In this document: piece after piece, positions 1 through 8,254 of the stretch | Layout: the number at the start of each line of letters is the position of its first letter | How positions within the stretch are numbered: position 1 is the stretch's first letter | NCBI RefSeq assembly: GCF_002443295.1 | Contig: NZ_BAOS01000031.1 | Location: 1-64,000, forward strand | Length of the DNA stretch: 64,000 nt | Direction: 5' to 3' | Origin: Candidatus Scalindua japonica | GTDB taxonomy: Bacteria; Planctomycetota; Brocadiia; Brocadiales; Scalinduaceae | Notes under the pieces: model-generated | Databases searched by the model: none | Told to the model about the DNA's origin: nothing | What the model saw: only the letters and a program-made list of their open reading frames with translations | Program-made: the position numbers and the translations under genes

Positions 1-44
1 TGGCAGTTTTTAACCGTTTTTATAGCCTTTTCAGGAGTGAAATC

Positions 45-1031
45 ATGTGTAAATGTGCAGTGAAAAAAGAGAAAAAATCTAGAGTTATGACCGTTAAAAA
101 TAGCTGGCGGTTAAGGGCTTTATTTCGTATTGAAAAGCTTATCCGGGAAGTTGGCCAGGAAGCAAGAGCAAAACGAATGGGTTATTGTGGAAATACTATT
201 TTCGTGAAGGTTAAAAAAGGAGACCCATCCAATGTTTTATATGAACCGCAACTACGTTGTAAAGACAGGGTTTGTCCAGTGTGTAATTCATATCGTGCTT
301 CTATTCTATCTCGAAAGGTAGAAAAACTTGGTAAAGATATGGAAAACCCTCATTTACTGACAATAACTGCTAATACATTAAACAGGGATAGTTTAAAAAC
401 TGCTGTTAATTATTTTAAGAAATCAACAAGTTTACTTAAAAAAGAGCGTTCATGGTGGAAAAGATATATCCGGGGAGGCGTGGAACATATTGAAATTACA
501 TACAAAGAAGGAACCGGCTGGCATGTTCACTCACACATGTTAGTTGATCTGGCCGTTGATCGTAAAGTTGAGAATATGCAGCTTACAGACAATGGTTATT
601 TTCTAGACCCACTGAAGAAAGACCTTGAGCATGTTCTTTTAAAAGTTGGTCTTGGCACTATTTCAGATATCAGGCCGGTAACCGAAGGATATGGAAAGGA
701 AATCTCAAAGTATTCCATGAAGTTTGATCTTGATATTGAAGAAGCTCGACTTAAGGAGATAATTGTTGATATGAAGGGTAAAAGGATGGTGTTAAGGTTT
801 GGTAACTGTTATGGCCAGAAAGAGATGGAAGAACTTACACCGAAAGAGGAAGAACAATATGAAACACTTGGAACTATTAAGGAAGTTGTTGATAAGTGCT
901 TTAAAGAGACGGGTGTTGATAGTGAGCTGGTCGGGTTTGCACTCGGAGCGGTAAAGATCGGACTCATAGAGTTATGGTCAGCTAGCTATGAACCTGAACC
1001 TTTTCAAGGCGTGAAAAATGATTCATCCTAA
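45..1031 (+). CDS. Rolling-circle replication initiator-like protein (HUH endonuclease, Rep_1 type)
   Basis: This is a putative single-strand nicking and joining enzyme that starts rolling-circle replication of the element. Visible motifs, in order, are a zinc-like CxxxxCPVC cluster (Cys72, 77, 80), motif 1 with NPHLLTITAN near 101-110, and the metal-binding HUH motif GWHVHSHMLVD at about 159-169. A likely catalytic tyrosine lies in SKYSMK near 221-226. This order fits the Rep_1 family of plasmid initiators. The start ATG follows a CAGGAG ribosome site. A close paralog lies at 15251-16255 and most residues appear identical by eye. The integrase at 1445 follows. No relaxase, coupling protein or capsid gene is seen, so whether it supports plasmid-like replication or transfer is inference. 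Confidence 0.8.
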   Translation: MCKCAVKKEKKSRVMTVKNSWRLRALFRIEKLIREVGQEARAKRMGYCGNTIFVKVKKGDPSNVLYEPQLRCKDRVCPVCNSYRASILSRKVEKLGKDMENPHLLTITANTLNRDSLKTAVNYFKKSTSLLKKERSWWKRYIRGGVEHIEITYKEGTGWHVHSHMLVDLAVDRKVENMQLTDNGYFLDPLKKDLEHVLLKVGLGTISDIRPVTEGYGKEISKYSMKFDLDIEEARLKEIIVDMKGKRMVLRFGNCYGQKEMEELTPKEEEQYETLGTIKEVVDKCFKETGVDSELVGFALGAVKIGLIELWSASYEPEPFQGVKNDSS

Positions 1032-1251
1032 CATGATTTCTACTTCCCTGATCCTTTAGTAAAAAAACGGAAAGGGAAATCACAAAATCCTTTTCATTTA
1101 CACTTTTTTTATAATGCTTTTAAACTAAAGGTTTCTGGAAGTATGTAAAGGCATGACAAAACGCCTTATCTTTGGCGTGATTTTTCATACTGTAAGAAAT
1201 TTCAATATTAAAAAGGGATTTACATAAAAGTTAGTAATGCAGTGATACTTA

Positions 1252-1324
1252 GTATTTGTAATATGTTTTTTACTCCAGGATGATTGCTTTTAAAACGAAA
1301 CCAAAAAAAACTTTTTACAAATAC
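1252..1324. repeat. Conserved 10-bp inverted repeat in the rep-int spacer (copy 1)
   Basis: GTATTTGTAA at 1252-1261 and its exact reverse complement TTACAAATAC at 1315-1324 are separated by 53 bases. The same pair with almost the same spacing occurs in the second element (16689-16760). The surrounding spacer 1032-1444 has no convincing gene but is partly conserved between the two elements. A small hairpin (ACGCC/GGCGT, about 1160-1180) lies just upstream. Likely roles are integrase arm sites, an excision-factor site or a replication origin. Confidence 0.6.
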
Positions 1325-1444
1325 GGCTATAACAAAAGGTGCTGAAAACAGTTAATAAAATATTGGAGACCTTCATGGCAATTGTATATAATGCAGCCGA
1401 TAGCGACATGCAGACGCGATCAGGCTTCGGGAAGGGAGGAGTAT

Positions 1445-2500
1445 ATGTTTAAACGAAGCGGTGTCTGGTGGGCGTGTATAAGGCACAATGGTAGGAAGAT
1501 TCAGAAGAGCCTTGAAACCTCTGATAAAAAGCTGGCGAAAGCAATTGAAGCAAAGATTCGAACAGCAATTGTTGAAGGAAAGTATTATGAAAAGCCTATA
1601 GAACGTGATAAGACCTTCGCGCAGTTGATGGATAAGTTTATGAAGGAACATGCACCAAAGGTGTCAGACAGTATGCAGAGAAGTTATGCTTCATATTTAA
1701 AGCATCTTATTCCTTATTTTGGGGATTCAACTTTATTGTTAGTATCCCGTAAAAAGATATCCGGTTATAAGGTCTTAAGAAAGGATGAAGGAGCCAGGCC
1801 AGCTACTATCAATCGTGAGTTGGCAATGGTATCTAAGGCTTTTACATTAGCCCTTGAGGATTGGGAATGGATTGATGGCAATGACAAGCCTTTTTCCAAA
1901 ATGTCATACGAGAAGGAGAACAACGTGCGTGACAGATGGCTGACAGAAGAGGAAGAAAAGAGGCTTCTTGAAAGTAGTCCTGGGTGGTTGCGTGAGATAA
2001 TTAACTTTGCATTGAATACCGGCTTAAGACAGGATGAATTACTTTCCCTTGAATGGAACAGAACAAATCTTTTCCGTAAAACCATTCTTATCAAGAAAAC
2101 AAAGAATGGAAAACCTAAGACTGTTCCATTGAATCGAAACGCAATGGAGGTGATTGAGCGGAAGTCCGAGGAAAAGGTAAGGATACTTAAAAACGATTTT
2201 GTATTTGTCAGCAGTCATGGAACAAAGATTGATCGGCATAATCTCAGAAGGGCCTTTAATAATGCTGTAAGAAGGGCTGAGATTGAAGATTTCAGGTTCC
2301 ATGATCTGAGACATTGCTTCTGTACCAAGCTGGCACAAAGAGGAGTAGATATATACAAAATTGCTAAGCTGGCCGGACATGAAGACATTCGGATGACTCA
2401 AAGATACTCTCACCATTGCCCGGAAAGTTTGAGAGATGGAGTCGAAGCTTTAGAAGTTGACTACAATCTGACTACAATGGAAGAAAAAAGAGGATTTTAA
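1445..2500 (+). CDS. Tyrosine recombinase / integrase
   Basis: This is a site-specific recombinase expected to integrate and excise the left element at tRNA-Pro. I chose the ATG at 1445 because GGGAAGGAGGAG sits just upstream; the open frame extends back to 1382 without a ribosome site. This gives 351 residues, normal for the family. The catalytic domain shows NTGLRQDELLSLEW (first Arg), FHDLRHCF (HxxR), LAGHEDIRMTQRYSH (final His and the nucleophilic Tyr). The N-terminal part has a SAM-like core-binding region. It stops 30 bases before the att copy at 2531, unlike the second integrase, whose end runs into the att site. Confidence 0.9.
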   Translation: MFKRSGVWWACIRHNGRKIQKSLETSDKKLAKAIEAKIRTAIVEGKYYEKPIERDKTFAQLMDKFMKEHAPKVSDSMQRSYASYLKHLIPYFGDSTLLLVSRKKISGYKVLRKDEGARPATINRELAMVSKAFTLALEDWEWIDGNDKPFSKMSYEKENNVRDRWLTEEEEKRLLESSPGWLREIINFALNTGLRQDELLSLEWNRTNLFRKTILIKKTKNGKPKTVPLNRNAMEVIERKSEEKVRILKNDFVFVSSHGTKIDRHNLRRAFNNAVRRAEIEDFRFHDLRHCFCTKLAQRGVDIYKIAKLAGHEDIRMTQRYSHHCPESLRDGVEALEVDYNLTTMEEKRGF

Positions 2501-2530
2501 GCATGACAGAATTAGTCATAACCCTTTTGC

Positions 2531-2584
2531 AGGAAATGGTCGGGGCGACTGGATTCGAACCAGCGACCTCTTGAACCCCATTCA
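2531..2584 (-). repeat. att site: tRNA-Pro 3' fragment (direct repeat copy 1)
   Basis: These 54 bases are identical to 18219-18272. Read on the minus strand they are the anticodon loop, variable loop, T arm, acceptor 3' strand and CCA of tRNA-Pro(GGG), plus 6 flanking bases. The similarity stops inside the anticodon stem, so this is not a functional tRNA but the junction between the two tandem elements. Confidence 0.9.
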
Positions 2585-2972
2585 GTTCCATTGGTATAAA
2601 TTGTTTTTTATTTTAATTCTAACTGTTTTAGTTTATTTGGCTTATAGGCACATTTCCACAATCTAATTTTAGTCTATTTCAGGGTGTTTTGAGATATTTT
2701 GGGTACAATTTGGGCACAGTAAACCTCTTTTTTGGCACTCAAGAGACTGGGGGCGAATCCCTGTTTCGGCTATGATAACAATTTTGTATTCAAGTGCTTA
2801 GTATTTTTAACAAGGCAAAAATACCGTTACTAGGTGAAAATATGCTGTGAATGGATAGTTATGTGGATATCTTTACTGCAAAAATATATCTAACTTATGC
2901 AAGCCAATGGCATTCATTTTGCGAATTTCAAACTGTTGTGGGCTTGATACGCGAATATATCAATAAACGGAG
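2585..2972. other. Gene-free left end of the integrative element
   Basis: I see no convincing gene in these 388 AT-rich bases. Around 2695-2740 there are phrases resembling coding sequence for the C-terminal tail of other tyrosine integrases (GYNLGTV-like translation), possibly a relic of an older integration, but too short to call. Confidence 0.4.
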
Positions 2973-3000
2973 TTGACAATTTTTTAATAATTCTCATAAT
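2973..3000 (+). promoter_or_regulatory. Sigma70-like promoter, probably giving a leaderless mRNA
   Basis: TTGACA at 2973-2978 and CATAAT at 2995-3000 are separated by 16 bases. The ATG at 3008 lies only 7 bases after the -10 box, where transcription would start, and no ribosome site is visible. The DUF6941-like gene may therefore be translated from a leaderless message. Confidence 0.55.
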
Positions 3001-3007
3001 AAAGCGG

Positions 3008-3415
3008 ATGAATAAAAAAACACTCCCAGAACCTACGGTACTTGCCTTTATTATTTGTGATACTGTGGTTGAAGATAAGTTAACAAATAAAAAAAGTCTA
3101 ATAGGCTTATTTAGTAATGTTAATGCAACCCATTTCCCATGCACGTTACCAGTAATCAATGTTTTTGTTAGTTTAACGGGAGGACATGGCGAATATCAAT
3201 GTTCATTGTCTTGCATGAAAGACGATGGAAGCAATGAAATTCTTAAACTATCAGGTCCAATTAAATTTGAAAACCCCTTAGCGATTGTGGAATCAAATTT
3301 TACCATAGGAGGGGCATCTTTTCCGGATGCAGGTATATACCGCTTTGAATTTTCATGTAACGATATACCTATAATTTCTAGGAAATTTCAAGTTATAGAA
3401 AGGAAAAATTCATGA
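3008..3415 (+). CDS. Uncharacterised DUF6941-like protein
   Basis: This 135-residue protein has no signal peptide or membrane segment. The pattern PEPTVLAFIICDTVVEDKLTNKK followed by a GLFSNVNATHFPC segment and a beta-rich C-terminal half resembles the conserved family I know as DUF6941, whose function is unknown. It overlaps the next gene by 4 bases (ATGA), so it is the first gene of a three-gene unit ending in a MazF-like toxin. It could be cargo unrelated to the toxin. The family assignment is from memory of the motif, not a search. Confidence 0.6.
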   Translation: MNKKTLPEPTVLAFIICDTVVEDKLTNKKSLIGLFSNVNATHFPCTLPVINVFVSLTGGHGEYQCSLSCMKDDGSNEILKLSGPIKFENPLAIVESNFTIGGASFPDAGIYRFEFSCNDIPIISRKFQVIERKNS

Positions 3416-3663
3416 GCTTAGTTGCTGAACAGGAAATGAAAGTTTTTAAGAAAGGCAATGCGGAAGTGGAAACTTCTAAAGATGGCCCAGAGTTGAAATG
3501 TTATTTTTACCACTTCACTGTTGACTTACACCCTGTGATAGTCCCATGTCAAGAATTAACAGATGAAGAGATTGTGACCCTTGCAGAAAAATCAGGTTCT
3601 TTTGATTTCCTTTATGAACCAGAGGAGGACATTTACAGCCCTTCAGATGGTACTCCAATATGA
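3412..3663 (+). CDS. Small acidic protein, candidate antitoxin
   Basis: This 83-residue protein has overlapping starts and stops with both neighbours (ATGA at each junction). I do not recognise a DNA-binding motif. The sequence is acidic, especially at the C-terminus (FDFLYEPEEDIYSPSDG). Its place directly before a MazF/PemK toxin and its size suggest an antitoxin, but this is by position only. It lacks the usual AbrB-like N-terminus of MazE antitoxins. Confidence 0.5.
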   Translation: MSLVAEQEMKVFKKGNAEVETSKDGPELKCYFYHFTVDLHPVIVPCQELTDEEIVTLAEKSGSFDFLYEPEEDIYSPSDGTPI

Positions 3664-4004
3664 AAAAAGGTGATGTTGTATTAATTACTTTTCCTTTTAC
3701 TGATTTATCATCTGTCAAAGTAAGGCCAGCACTTGTCATTTCCAATGATAGCTACAATGAAATCCAGGATGATACCGTATTGCTTTTAATAACCTCTAAT
3801 ATTACAAGGTTATCACCTGATGACTACCTTCTTGAATCAGAAAATCCTGAATTTGCGAATACAGGACTAAAAAACCCTTCAGTTTTTAGAGTGGGAAAAA
3901 TACATACATTAAAAAAAACACTTTTACGTAGTAAACTGGGCTTTGTGGGTTCTGGTATTTTAAAGGAAATAGAAGACCGGTTACGTAACTTGTTACAGCT
4001 TTGA
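3660..4004 (+). CDS. MazF/PemK-type toxin (endoribonuclease)
   Basis: This 114-residue protein starts KKGDVVLITFPFTDLSS and continues KVRPALVISND, the hallmark N-terminus of PemK/MazF toxins, including the conserved Arg of the catalytic strand. The C-terminal LRSKLGFVGSGILKEIEDRL matches the family's last strand and helix. Members cleave mRNA and stabilise plasmids or islands. It is the last gene of a translationally coupled trio and converges on the restriction gene ending at 4108. The 103-bp gap between them has no clear terminator. Confidence 0.8.
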   Translation: MKKGDVVLITFPFTDLSSVKVRPALVISNDSYNEIQDDTVLLLITSNITRLSPDDYLLESENPEFANTGLKNPSVFRVGKIHTLKKTLLRSKLGFVGSGILKEIEDRLRNLLQL

Positions 4005-4107
4005 TATTAATATTTACAAGTACGAAAAAAAGTAATTGAAAAATTATAGCTTTTAAAGCTTGCCCGTTTTCAATGCTGAAACTACGAAGGTTAAGATAAT
4101 TTTCTAT

Positions 4108-6699
4108 TTAAATATTAATTCCATGTCCTAAAATAAATTTCAAATCAGATGTATTTGTTACTGCTGTTTCTGGAATCAATTTGTATTCCCAAGGTTTATC
4201 TTTCAGCTCTTTTGTTGCGACTTCTGCCCATTTTATTGCGACCCTTGCTTTTTCTTTTACATCCTCCTTTATAGTAGGTTGTAAATCCCTCATGCCTTTT
4301 ATTTCAATGAGATATTTTTTGTTCTCTGTTTCCGCTATAAAATCTGGTGTATAGGAATGCCCTCGATGATAAATAGGAATTTTGCCCTCTGGTGGCCTTA
4401 TCCATTTAATAACGGCATTGTCTTTTTCAAGGATCGCAGAAAATTCCTTTTCGGGCACAGAATCAAAAGGTATTAATGGGTAAATTGTCTTCTCGAATCC
4501 CTCAAACAGATAGCTTTTGATACGAGAGGCTTCAACATTGTCATTATAGTGTAATACTCCCTTTTCAAGATAAACTGTTTTGGAATATTCTTTTGGAAAT
4601 CTTAAGGGATTTTTTCTGATAGAAACCTCAACTTCATTTTCTTCGTGAATATTAGCTTCAATCTGATTTCTTAAATCATTAATAATTGCTTTACGATATA
4701 AATGAACTATCTTTTTTATATCCTTTTCATCCACATTCATCCTTTCTATGTATTTCTTTGCCAAATCAAGTGCCACTTCTTTGTCATTTTCCGCAGCCAG
4801 TTCCTCAACCTCATCAATAAGACGGCCTGCAATAAAAACGACCGGATTTTCTACTTCTAACAGATCTACCTCCTGGCTTTGCCGCTCAAGACCGGAAGCT
4901 AAGTCATGCTCTATAATTCTTTGCGAAACCAACTCAAAGGGACCAGTTTGCACTTGTACTTCAAAAGTAGCAATGTCACGCTTAGGATAGATATCTAAAA
5001 AAATATGAGGGACATCAATTGTTAATTTAGCATAATTGACAAGTATCTCTTTGTATTTTCGCTTTATTTCTTCAGGATTGATTTCAGGAAGCGCCTCTTT
5101 TTCATCATCAAATAGAGTTAACTGAGCGGAGTTATCCTTTTCTTTTGAGTCTGGATGAATGTTAGATTCTAATTTTTCTTTTTTCTCCTCAAACGCCTTT
5201 ATGTCTCTATTTACAAGCTGCTCAACAACTTCGTCAATTTTTTCTTGCTGTGTATAGTGTGAAGCAAATAGGCTTAAATCCAATTCCTGCATTTTGTCGA
5301 GTACTTTTTCGGTATCAATAAATTTTCGCTGTACTTTTACTGTTTTTCTCGGTGTTGTATCTGATTCATCTATTTGTCTAATCTTAAAGAGAGGGCTGTT
5401 TTTAGACGCATCAATCAGTTTTGCGTAATTATCGTGGCTGATAATCTCTAACGAGTCTAAATCAACATCATCGGTTATGGTTCCAAAAGGCAATCGCAAA
5501 CCTCTGCCGATTGTCTGTTCGGTCAGAATTTCGCTTATTGATGCCCTTAGCGGGATAATCGTATAAAGATTTTTAACGTCCCATCCTTCCTTAAGCATAT
5601 TAACGTGAATCACAATTTCAACAGAACTTCTATAGCTTTCAACAGAAAGCAATTGTTTTATGTTTTCATCACTTTCTACGCCTGTTTTACCTGAATGAAC
5701 CTCTATAACCTTTCCTTTGTATTGCCCTTCAAAGAAAGAATCAGATTCTATTCTTTTTCTCACTTCACTTGCATGTGTTGTGTCTTTTGTTGAGATAAGT
5801 ACAAATGGTTTAACAGGCGGCAAATTGTTAGCGGCGCAATATTCAAGAAGCCGTCCTTTTTTTATTTCATGAAGCGTCATACCATCCATGAGTTTTAATG
5901 TCTCTATCTCTTCGGCATCTGAAGTTGTAAGATTGCTTCTTGTTACAACAGTTGGTGTTTTTATAAATCGGCCTATTGATTCCGCTAGAGTAAAAGAATA
6001 AATTACATTATCTTTGGTCTTAGGGGTAGCGGTATATTCAAGTCCTAAAACAGGCTTTAAATGATTAATCGCTTTTAAAGATGCAGGTGCTCTGTATCTG
6101 TGGCTTTCATCCATTAAAATAACAAGGTCACCCATTTCCCGTAAAATCGCTGAAAATGAATCCCCCAGTTGTTCATGAAAGCGGTGAAATCGGAAATCCG
6201 CATCACCACGCTTAAATATCTTACTGATATTAAAAATGAAAATATTGGCTTCGTCATAAATTGTTAACTGGTCAGGGTTAAATCGTAAATAATTATCACC
6301 ATCCCATATTGATGGCTGTGGAAAATCAGAAAGCCCGACAAACATATATTTTGGGTGTGATGCATGAAGTTCTGCTCTCAGCTTATCGTAAATGGTGATA
6401 TTTGGAGAGAGAATAAAGAAGTTTTTATATCCCCTGGTTTTCCACAAATAATAGATAGACGCGCCCATAAGCCGTGTTTTTCCAACTCCCGTTGCAAGGG
6501 CAAAGCAGAAAGAGGGAAAGTCCGTATCAAATTTAATCGGTGTTGTCGCTTTGCTCTTTTCACTGGCCCTGGCTTCAACAGTTTCAAGTGTTGCGGTTTT
6601 ATAATCAAGTCCATTGCTTATGGTATCCAGTAATTCCAGAGCTTTTTCCTGCGGCTCTCTCAAACTCATATATTGTTTTATTAAATAAGGTAAGTTCAT
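4108..6699 (-). CDS. res: Type III restriction helicase-endonuclease subunit (Res)
   Basis: This 863-residue protein would hydrolyse ATP, move along DNA and cut it with its methylase partner. Motifs are Walker A ATGVGKT (69-75), DESH box (197-200), EYTATPKT motif III, ML(K)EGWDVKNL near 368-377 and QTIGRGLRLP (395-404). The C-terminus has a PD-(D/E)xK nuclease: PDFIA at 785-789 and EIK at 799-801. Length is close to the usual 900-1000. Its ATG overlaps the end of mod by 4 bases, so the two are translationally coupled. It is the last gene of the five-gene operon. Confidence 0.9.
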   Translation of the reverse strand: MNLPYLIKQYMSLREPQEKALELLDTISNGLDYKTATLETVEARASEKSKATTPIKFDTDFPSFCFALATGVGKTRLMGASIYYLWKTRGYKNFFILSPNITIYDKLRAELHASHPKYMFVGLSDFPQPSIWDGDNYLRFNPDQLTIYDEANIFIFNISKIFKRGDADFRFHRFHEQLGDSFSAILREMGDLVILMDESHRYRAPASLKAINHLKPVLGLEYTATPKTKDNVIYSFTLAESIGRFIKTPTVVTRSNLTTSDAEEIETLKLMDGMTLHEIKKGRLLEYCAANNLPPVKPFVLISTKDTTHASEVRKRIESDSFFEGQYKGKVIEVHSGKTGVESDENIKQLLSVESYRSSVEIVIHVNMLKEGWDVKNLYTIIPLRASISEILTEQTIGRGLRLPFGTITDDVDLDSLEIISHDNYAKLIDASKNSPLFKIRQIDESDTTPRKTVKVQRKFIDTEKVLDKMQELDLSLFASHYTQQEKIDEVVEQLVNRDIKAFEEKKEKLESNIHPDSKEKDNSAQLTLFDDEKEALPEINPEEIKRKYKEILVNYAKLTIDVPHIFLDIYPKRDIATFEVQVQTGPFELVSQRIIEHDLASGLERQSQEVDLLEVENPVVFIAGRLIDEVEELAAENDKEVALDLAKKYIERMNVDEKDIKKIVHLYRKAIINDLRNQIEANIHEENEVEVSIRKNPLRFPKEYSKTVYLEKGVLHYNDNVEASRIKSYLFEGFEKTIYPLIPFDSVPEKEFSAILEKDNAVIKWIRPPEGKIPIYHRGHSYTPDFIAETENKKYLIEIKGMRDLQPTIKEDVKEKARVAIKWAEVATKELKDKPWEYKLIPETAVTNTSDLKFILGHGINI

Positions 6700-8237
6700 C
6701 TTTTATCCTCATCAAAATCACATTTTTCCAATAAGTTCCTGGGTATCTTTTTAATCTCAACATTATCAGGTATTTTAAGATTTCTGGATTTCCTGGTGCA
6801 GTAAATTAACAATGACTGGTCTTTGCCAATATCTTCCGATAGTGATTCCATATAAGCTTGTGTGAGCAGGCGGGTTGTTACATGCAAAAAACGCTGTTCG
6901 CTGCTGATTCCGTGTAAACGGCCATCTTTTCGATAACGGAAATTTTCAATTTTGCAAATTGATTTTATAAGTAAGGTCTCGTCATATTTTGGATTGATAA
7001 TATATACAGGATGTTTGTCCGTGGAGAGGTCTTTGTCTTTTACAAGCAAAGATTCCGCAAGACGGTAATATTTAAAACTGCCGCCGCCTTTCCAGTTGAC
7101 TGCTTCGGATATTCCGCCTTGGTCTGTGCCGTCTATTACTTTCTGCATTCTGGGGATAATATGGGTATGGCAATGTTCTCCCAACTCGCACATTATCCAT
7201 TTGCGCCCCATTTTGTGCGCTACAGCTCCGGTAGTACCGGAACCTGCGAAAGAGTCAAGAACAAGGTCGCCGAGATTTGTGGAAATATGAATTATTCTCT
7301 GCAAAATTCTTTCAGGCTTTGGTGTGTCAAAAGGTATCACCTCTGGAAATAGCGCTTGAACCTCTCTTTTCGCCTCTTGCGTATGCCCCACTTCATCATG
7401 TGGCCACCAAGTGCGGGGGACAAGACCACTCTGAACTTCATTAAGATAGAGTTTGATTGCAGGTATGTTGTTTCCTTTCTTCCCGAAGCTTATTCTACCA
7501 TCTTTAACCATGCGCCAAAAATCACTTTCAATCATGCGCCAATGGCTCCCTTTGGGAGGGCTGACTTCTCGACCGGATGGTGTAACAACGGTATACATAA
7601 GACCAGCGTGTCGTTCTTCAGCGGCAAAAATTGGACCAAGACGCCATGATCCCTTGGGATCGTTATCCGGATTCTTATAGTTCTTAGAGCTTTTCGCATC
7701 TCTTTCAAGCAAATTTCGTTTGTGCCGCCAGTCCAAACCAAGAGGCGAGTACACAAGTAGATAATTGTGCCCAGGTGAAATGGCAGCAGCATTGCTACGT
7801 CCATAGAAGTTCTCCCAAACAACAGTAGAAACGAATGCCTTTCTCCCACAGATTTCGTCACATAATACCTTCAGATAATGCCCCTCATTGTCGTCAATGC
7901 TGATCCAGATGGCCCCATCAGAGCGCAATAACTTCCAAAGTATTTCAATTCTATCTCGCATGAGTCCCAGCCAAAGAGAGTGTTCCACCCCATCATCATA
8001 ATGTTCAAAAGCACTGCCTGTATTATAGGGAGGGTCAATATATATACACTTTATCTTCCTTGCAAAATCCTGCTCCAATGCTTTTAAGGAAAGTAGATTA
8101 TCCCCAAAGATAAGCATGTTTTCACTATTCGGGTCACCGTAGCTTTTTTTCGACTCTTCTATCAGTACACGGGGTTCCAGTTTTACCCGCTCATCTTTAC
8201 CTACCCAAGTGAGTTCTAATTTCTGTTTCTTTGCCAT
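6696..8237 (-). CDS. mod: Type III-like DNA adenine methyltransferase (Mod)
   Basis: This 513-residue protein transfers a methyl group from S-adenosylmethionine to DNA, protecting host sites and giving the restriction complex its specificity. The catalytic motif DPPY is at 68-71 and the cofactor motif DSFAGSG at 328-334. This order, catalytic motif first with the recognition region between, is the beta class typical of type III enzymes. The stop overlaps the res start (ATGA). It starts 17 bases after the SMC-like gene ends. Confidence 0.9.
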   Translation of the reverse strand: MAKKQKLELTWVGKDERVKLEPRVLIEESKKSYGDPNSENMLIFGDNLLSLKALEQDFARKIKCIYIDPPYNTGSAFEHYDDGVEHSLWLGLMRDRIEILWKLLRSDGAIWISIDDNEGHYLKVLCDEICGRKAFVSTVVWENFYGRSNAAAISPGHNYLLVYSPLGLDWRHKRNLLERDAKSSKNYKNPDNDPKGSWRLGPIFAAEERHAGLMYTVVTPSGREVSPPKGSHWRMIESDFWRMVKDGRISFGKKGNNIPAIKLYLNEVQSGLVPRTWWPHDEVGHTQEAKREVQALFPEVIPFDTPKPERILQRIIHISTNLGDLVLDSFAGSGTTGAVAHKMGRKWIMCELGEHCHTHIIPRMQKVIDGTDQGGISEAVNWKGGGSFKYYRLAESLLVKDKDLSTDKHPVYIINPKYDETLLIKSICKIENFRYRKDGRLHGISSEQRFLHVTTRLLTQAYMESLSEDIGKDQSLLIYCTRKSRNLKIPDNVEIKKIPRNLLEKCDFDEDKR

Positions 8238-8254
8238 TTTTTAATTTGTTTCCA

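Larger units (their letters stand above)
1..2584 (+). mobile_element. Left integrative element, partial (right end only)
   Basis: This is the right-hand part of an integrative element whose left end lies outside the window. It carries a rolling-circle replication protein, a spacer with a conserved inverted repeat, a tyrosine integrase and a terminal tRNA-Pro fragment. The order matches the right end of the neighbouring element (15251-18272), and the rep genes and the rep-int spacers are clearly homologous. It lacks the HTH excisionase gene and the 80-residue protein found in the neighbour. The two elements therefore form a tandem array at one tRNA site. Confidence 0.75.

Noticed and set aside
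2695-2780. Second integrase tail or tRNA 3' end right of the first att
   Set aside because: Only short resemblances; no cloverleaf, and the translated piece has no catalytic motif.
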